Shown in pieces: positions 60,835 to 64,000 of a DNA stretch of 64,000 bases. This DNA is from Streptomyces zhihengii. Its GTDB lineage: Bacteria > Actinomycetota > Actinomycetes > Streptomycetales > Streptomycetaceae. The stretch's first letter is position 1, and each line of letters begins with the position of its first letter. The notes below the pieces were generated by a model. That model saw only the letters and a program-made list of their open reading frames with translations. It was not told where the DNA came from and did no database searches. The position numbers and the translations under genes were made by a program. The DNA is taken from contig NZ_JAFEJA010000001.1 of the NCBI RefSeq assembly GCF_016919245.1, positions 2,170,001 to 2,234,000 of the forward strand. Direction: 5' to 3'.

Positions 60835-61718
60835 GGCGCTCCTCGAAGTTGCCTCAGCAGGCGCCTGGAGTCCTCGGGGGTGAGGGCCTGCGAACGCAGT
60901 CTCGCATACCGCTGGAGCATGATGCTGACCTCCTTCGGGTCCGTGATCAGCATTCCGCCGCGCTGGCCTTCCGCGTAGCCGGACCACTTGTGGTTAGGGG
61001 ATTCCAGGAGCCTCAACGGCCCGTCGAATCCCGCGTGATCGGGCTGATGCCGCGGCATGATCTGCAACTCGACGTTGAACTGCGACGAGCGTTCCAGGAG
61101 GCGGTCCAGCACTCCCCGCGTCACCGCGGGACCGCCCGTGCCGCGCTCGAGGAGGGCCTGCTCGACGATGAAGCTGAAGGCGATCGGCGGCCTGCGGTCG
61201 AAGAGCCGCTGACGCTCCAGCCGGGCCGCGACCTGTTCGGCGACCTGCTGCTCGTCCTTGACCGGCGGCACACTCTCGGTCACCGCCCGCGCGTACGCCT
61301 CCGTCTGGAGCAGGCCGGGCACGACCCGGCACTCGTACGTCCACAGCGTCACCGCCTGCGCCTCCAGCCGCGCCCACTGCCGGAACCAACTGGCCAGCCC
61401 CGCCTGCCGCGAGAGGTGCGGGGCGGCCCTGCGCAGCGCCCCCGTGTTGCCGAGGAACTCTTCCGCGCGGTCCACGAAGTCGCTGTCCGGCATGCGCCGG
61501 CCCAGTTCGACCGAGGCGACGGTGTGCTTGGAGTACCTGATCAGGGTGCCGAACTCCTCGCGGCTCAGCCCCGCGTGCTCGCGTAACGCCTGGACGACCG
61601 CGCCGAAGGTGCGCAGACTGTCCGAGACCTCGGGCTGGGCACCGGTGCCCGCCGCCCCGGGACCCGACGTCGGTCCTGCGACACCGTCCCCGTCACCGCC
61701 TGTGTGTTCGTAGGCCAC
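60831..61718 (-). CDS. XRE-family regulator with DUF5753 domain
   Basis: A 295-aa protein from GTG 61718, with GGGAGG upstream. The helix-turn-helix at about 35-90 (AGLSREEFGTLIRYSKHTVA) is followed by DUF5753, with VVPGLLQTEAYARAV, FSFIVEQALLERGTGG and PDHAGFDGPL. Such regulators pair with DUF397 proteins and control development or antibiotic genes. It is the intact counterpart of the decayed gene at 12545-12930. The upstream gap 61719-61953 holds no gene. Confidence 0.93.
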   Translation of the reverse strand: MAYEHTGGDGDGVAGPTSGPGAAGTGAQPEVSDSLRTFGAVVQALREHAGLSREEFGTLIRYSKHTVASVELGRRMPDSDFVDRAEEFLGNTGALRRAAPHLSRQAGLASWFRQWARLEAQAVTLWTYECRVVPGLLQTEAYARAVTESVPPVKDEQQVAEQVAARLERQRLFDRRPPIAFSFIVEQALLERGTGGPAVTRGVLDRLLERSSQFNVELQIMPRHQPDHAGFDGPLRLLESPNHKWSGYAEGQRGGMLITDPKEVSIMLQRYARLRSQALTPEDSRRLLRQLRGAP

Positions 61719-61953
61719 CTGCGGCCACCTCCCGTGCCCGTGCTGCCGAACCGCCGGCTGCTCCGGTTCATCGTCACGCCACGTGATGCGTACCGTCCAT
61801 CGAACACCGCGTACGCAGCCCCCGCGTACACGGACCGGGACGCGTGCCGGACACCGCGCCCAGGAGCCGCCGATCGAACGGCGTGTCGGGGCGGTCGGGG
61901 TCACCGAAGGCCCGCGGCCCCGCCCCGCCGCCGAACACGGCACGGGCTCCGGA

Positions 61954-63510
61954 TCAGAACAGTCCCATGCCCTCGCCGCCGGGGTCCGCCACGACCGGCC
62001 GGGGCCGTTCGGGGAGGTCGTCCACCCGGTCGGGGCCTGCCGCGGCGGCGACGGCCGGGGCCGTCTCGGCCAGCCAGCCGCGGAACCGGTCGGCGGCCTC
62101 ACGGTAGGGCACCCGCGCCAGCACACGGTGCTCACCGGCGGGGCAGAAGTCGACCGAGACGGTGAACAGGCAGGTACGGGGCGTTTTCTGACTGCCCGTC
62201 CAGGACACGCGCAGATCTCCGCAGGGCTCGCGTCCGCGCGAGGCCCGATGGGTCGGGCGCAGTGACCGGCAGGCTATGAAGGCGGTCCACGCGGCGAGGT
62301 GCGGCAACGGCAGCACGGTGCGAGCGCGGCAGCCGGTGCAACGGTGCCAGTGGCGGAGCCAGTCCCCGGCGCCGGTCCCGAAGAGGCGCGTGTAGCGGTT
62401 CGCCACGCGGACGTCGTCGGCGTACAGGTGGTCGGGGCGCTCCCGGGTGTTGCAGGACTGGCAGACGGGGGCGCGCACATAGCCGTGCTCGTGGCAGTGG
62501 TCGAGGACGGTGGCGGGTGCTTCCCGGCAGACGGCGCAGAGCCACTCGCCGACCTTCCGGGAGATACCGGGCTTCCTGCTGAGCACCGAGTACAGCCGGC
62601 CCTCGAATTCCCTCCCGTAGGGGCGCGGCGCGGCATCGGGCCCCTCGGGGCCCGCCGCCCGCCGGTCCTCGGCCACTCCGGGTGCCGGCGCGGTGGGCGG
62701 TGCGCTGCTCCGCGCCGACACCCGCCGGTTCTCGGCCACCCCGGGTGCCGCCCGCCGGTTCTCGGCCACTCCAGGTGCCGGCGCGGTGGGCGGTCCGCTG
62801 CTCCGCGCCGACACCCGCCGGTCCTCGGCCACTCCGGGTGCCACCCGCCGGTCCTCGGCCACTCCAGGTGCCGGCGCGGTGGGCGGTGCGCTGCTCCGCG
62901 CCGACGCCCACCGCCGGGCGGCGGCGGGCGGCCCGGCCACGGCTGCCCCCGGCCCACCGGGCCGCGCGGCTCGCAGCCACCGGGCCTCGGCGTGCTCGGC
63001 CGCGTCGAGCAGCCTCACGACCGTGCGCGGCAGCCACCACGTACGGGACCCGTCACGGACGCGCTCCACGAGCACCTGCCGCCAGTCGACACCCGCCAGA
63101 TGGCCGGTCCGGTCGGCCCCGTCCCGGGGACCGCCCGGCTCACGCAGCTCCTCCGCGACGCGCCGCCGCCAGCGCAGCGCTGTCCCGCCGTCGCGCTCCG
63201 GCTCAGGAGCCTCACGGAACGGACCGACGCGCACCAGGTCCCGCCGGTCCATCCCCACCGCGTTCAGTTCCGCGGCCGCCAGCCGCACCTCACGCTCCGG
63301 AGCGCCCCACAGCCCGCCGTCCACCGCGACCGTCGTCACCACCCGGCTCCCGAGCAGGACATACCCCGTCCGGGCACGCGCGGGCGGCCGGGTGCACGCC
63401 CCGGAAACCGTCGGGACGTCACCACCGGCGGTCAGACCGGCCCACAGCGCGTCCGCGGCCTCCAGGCTGATCGGACCGTCCGCCCGGCCGGTCACGGCAA
63501 GCTCCCTCAT
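61954..63510 (-). CDS. endonuclease VII-like protein with internal repeats
   Basis: A 518-aa protein. Residues 1-200 have no recognised family. About 205-290 is a disordered Pro/Ala/Arg region built of 31-residue repeats. Residues about 315-365 match recombination endonuclease VII: LCAVCREAPATVLDHCHEHG and VRAPVCQSCN, with four zinc cysteines and catalytic DHCH. A further CxxC with HRCTGCRART follows. Phage-type endonuclease VII resolves branched DNA; bacterial relatives occur in accessory islands. Here the nuclease is in an unusually large protein, so a defence or DNA-processing role is possible but unproven. Confidence 0.75.
   Translation of the reverse strand: MRELAVTGRADGPISLEAADALWAGLTAGGDVPTVSGACTRPPARARTGYVLLGSRVVTTVAVDGGLWGAPEREVRLAAAELNAVGMDRRDLVRVGPFREAPEPERDGGTALRWRRRVAEELREPGGPRDGADRTGHLAGVDWRQVLVERVRDGSRTWWLPRTVVRLLDAAEHAEARWLRAARPGGPGAAVAGPPAAARRWASARSSAPPTAPAPGVAEDRRVAPGVAEDRRVSARSSGPPTAPAPGVAENRRAAPGVAENRRVSARSSAPPTAPAPGVAEDRRAAGPEGPDAAPRPYGREFEGRLYSVLSRKPGISRKVGEWLCAVCREAPATVLDHCHEHGYVRAPVCQSCNTRERPDHLYADDVRVANRYTRLFGTGAGDWLRHWHRCTGCRARTVLPLPHLAAWTAFIACRSLRPTHRASRGREPCGDLRVSWTGSQKTPRTCLFTVSVDFCPAGEHRVLARVPYREAADRFRGWLAETAPAVAAAAGPDRVDDLPERPRPVVADPGGEGMGLF
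62681..62908 (-). repeat. 93-bp in-frame tandem repeat inside the endonuclease VII-like gene
   Basis: GGTGCCGGCGCGGTGGGCGG recurs at 62681, 62774 and 62867, period 93 bp (31 codons), the last copy partial. Each copy contains a shorter internal duplication encoding PGVAEDRR-type units. In-frame, so length variation would not break the gene. Confidence 0.85.
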
Positions 63511-63680
63511 CCCGACAAGCTAGCGGCGCGGGCCCCCGGGCCGCGACCAGGTCCTGTGTGACCGTCGCCGACGGCCCCACAGGAGCGTCGGCGTCTCCGG
63601 GAACGGACGGGCGGCCGGTCACGCCACCTTCCCGTCAGCCGACGCCGAGCGGACCGGGCCGGTGGCACCTGTGGCCGACG

Positions 63681-63744
63681 CCGCGAGGAGGCGGGCCGGT
63701 GGCGCCTGTGACTGACGACGACGCACCGGCCCGCCTCCTCGCGG
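63681..63744 (-). terminator. terminator of the gene at the right edge
   Basis: A perfect 21-bp stem (63681-63701 with 63724-63744, 22-nt loop) lies 31 nt after the stop of the partial minus-strand gene. The region 63511-63774 holds no convincing gene. Confidence 0.8.
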
Positions 63745-63774
63745 CGGACGGCACCACACCCACCCCCGCGCCCC

Positions 63775-64000
63775 TCAGCCTTCGGCGCAGCCGTGCCGGT
63801 CCCCGGACGCCTCGGCGAAGGACGCGAGGATCTGGTTCACGGCTTCCCGCTCCGGGCCGGTGAGCGGCGCGGGGCTGCCGTCGGGGAGTTGGGGCGGTGT
63901 GGCCTTGAAGTACGCCGCACCGAGCGCGCCGGGGCAGGTGCGGGAGCGGGTGACGATACCGTCGACGCTTCCGGGGTAGCGCTTGTCGAGATACGTCTCC
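63775..64000 (-). CDS. partial hypothetical protein (C-terminal 74 residues)
   Basis: The minus-strand frame enters at the right edge and stops at 63775. It reads ETYLDKRYPGSVDGIVTRSR and later PLTGPEREAVNQILASFAEA, ending HGCAEG. Codon bias and the strong terminator after it support a real gene. No family recognised; two cysteines might pair in a secreted domain. Confidence 0.65.
   Translation of the reverse strand, partial: ETYLDKRYPGSVDGIVTRSRTCPGALGAAYFKATPPQLPDGSPAPLTGPEREAVNQILASFAEASGDRHGCAEG

Noticed and set aside
63558..63863. Plus-strand frame of 101 codons near the right edge
   Set aside because: It crosses the terminator hairpin and is antisense to the partial gene; composition is that of a chance GC-rich frame.

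Overview
The base composition (well above 70% G+C, with strong G/C bias at third codon positions), frequent GTG/TTG starts, ATGA/GTGA gene overlaps, U-less GC-rich terminator hairpins, and paired DUF397/XRE-DUF5753 genes point to a Streptomyces or close relative. No rRNA, tRNA, CRISPR array, transposase or integrase was seen. All functions are read from sequence motifs and remembered families; no database search was run.

Region 1 (1-11941) is a hemicellulose-utilisation region. A minus-strand operon encodes a lipoprotein sugar-binding protein, two ABC permeases, a GH43 enzyme and a LacI regulator. It is divergent from two secreted GH26-type or GH-A-clan enzymes, followed by a secreted GH2 enzyme with an AbfB/CBM42 domain. 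CGAAA/TTTCG operators lie in the divergent promoter. A third GH26 enzyme, a mannanase-like protein with a ricin-type lectin domain, lies at 17968-19374.

Region 2 (12139-17634) holds an Imm1-like gene, a decayed XRE/DUF5753 regulator, a SpoOM-type protein, and a putative defence or signalling pair. The pair is an alpha/beta-hydrolase-NB-ARC STAND ATPase followed, in the same frame and across a single UGA codon, by a TPR protein.

Region 3 (21138-49209) is a 21-gene, all-plus-strand Wzx/Wzy-type exopolysaccharide cluster. It encodes a phosphoglycosyltransferase, an AlgD-like GDP-mannose dehydrogenase, three glycosyltransferases, two Wzz-like proteins with degenerate ATPase parts, an AsnB-type amidotransferase, a bi-domain oxidoreductase, a heparinase II/III protein, a beta-helix lipoprotein, polymerase, flippase, pyruvyltransferase, and enzymes for a nucleotide-activated modified sugar. 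Most genes overlap by 4 nt, so the set is probably one transcription unit behind a long structured leader.

Region 4 (49346-55008) contains a PAP2 phosphatase, a SUMF1/FGE-domain protein lacking the catalytic cysteine pair, and, divergent across a 26-bp tandem repeat, a TPR-CHAT caspase-like protease. The protease is followed by a zinc-ribbon protein, a membrane protein and a tiny ORF, all joined by ATGA overlaps. This looks like an uncharacterised CHAT-protease cassette and is one of the two best candidates for a new system.

Region 5 (55044-64000) is ordinary accessory content: an MFS exporter with a divergent CGNR regulator, an ArsR-like regulator, a secreted esterase, a secreted DUF4185 protein, an XRE/DUF397 pair, an endonuclease-VII-like protein with internal repeats, and the 3' end of one further gene.
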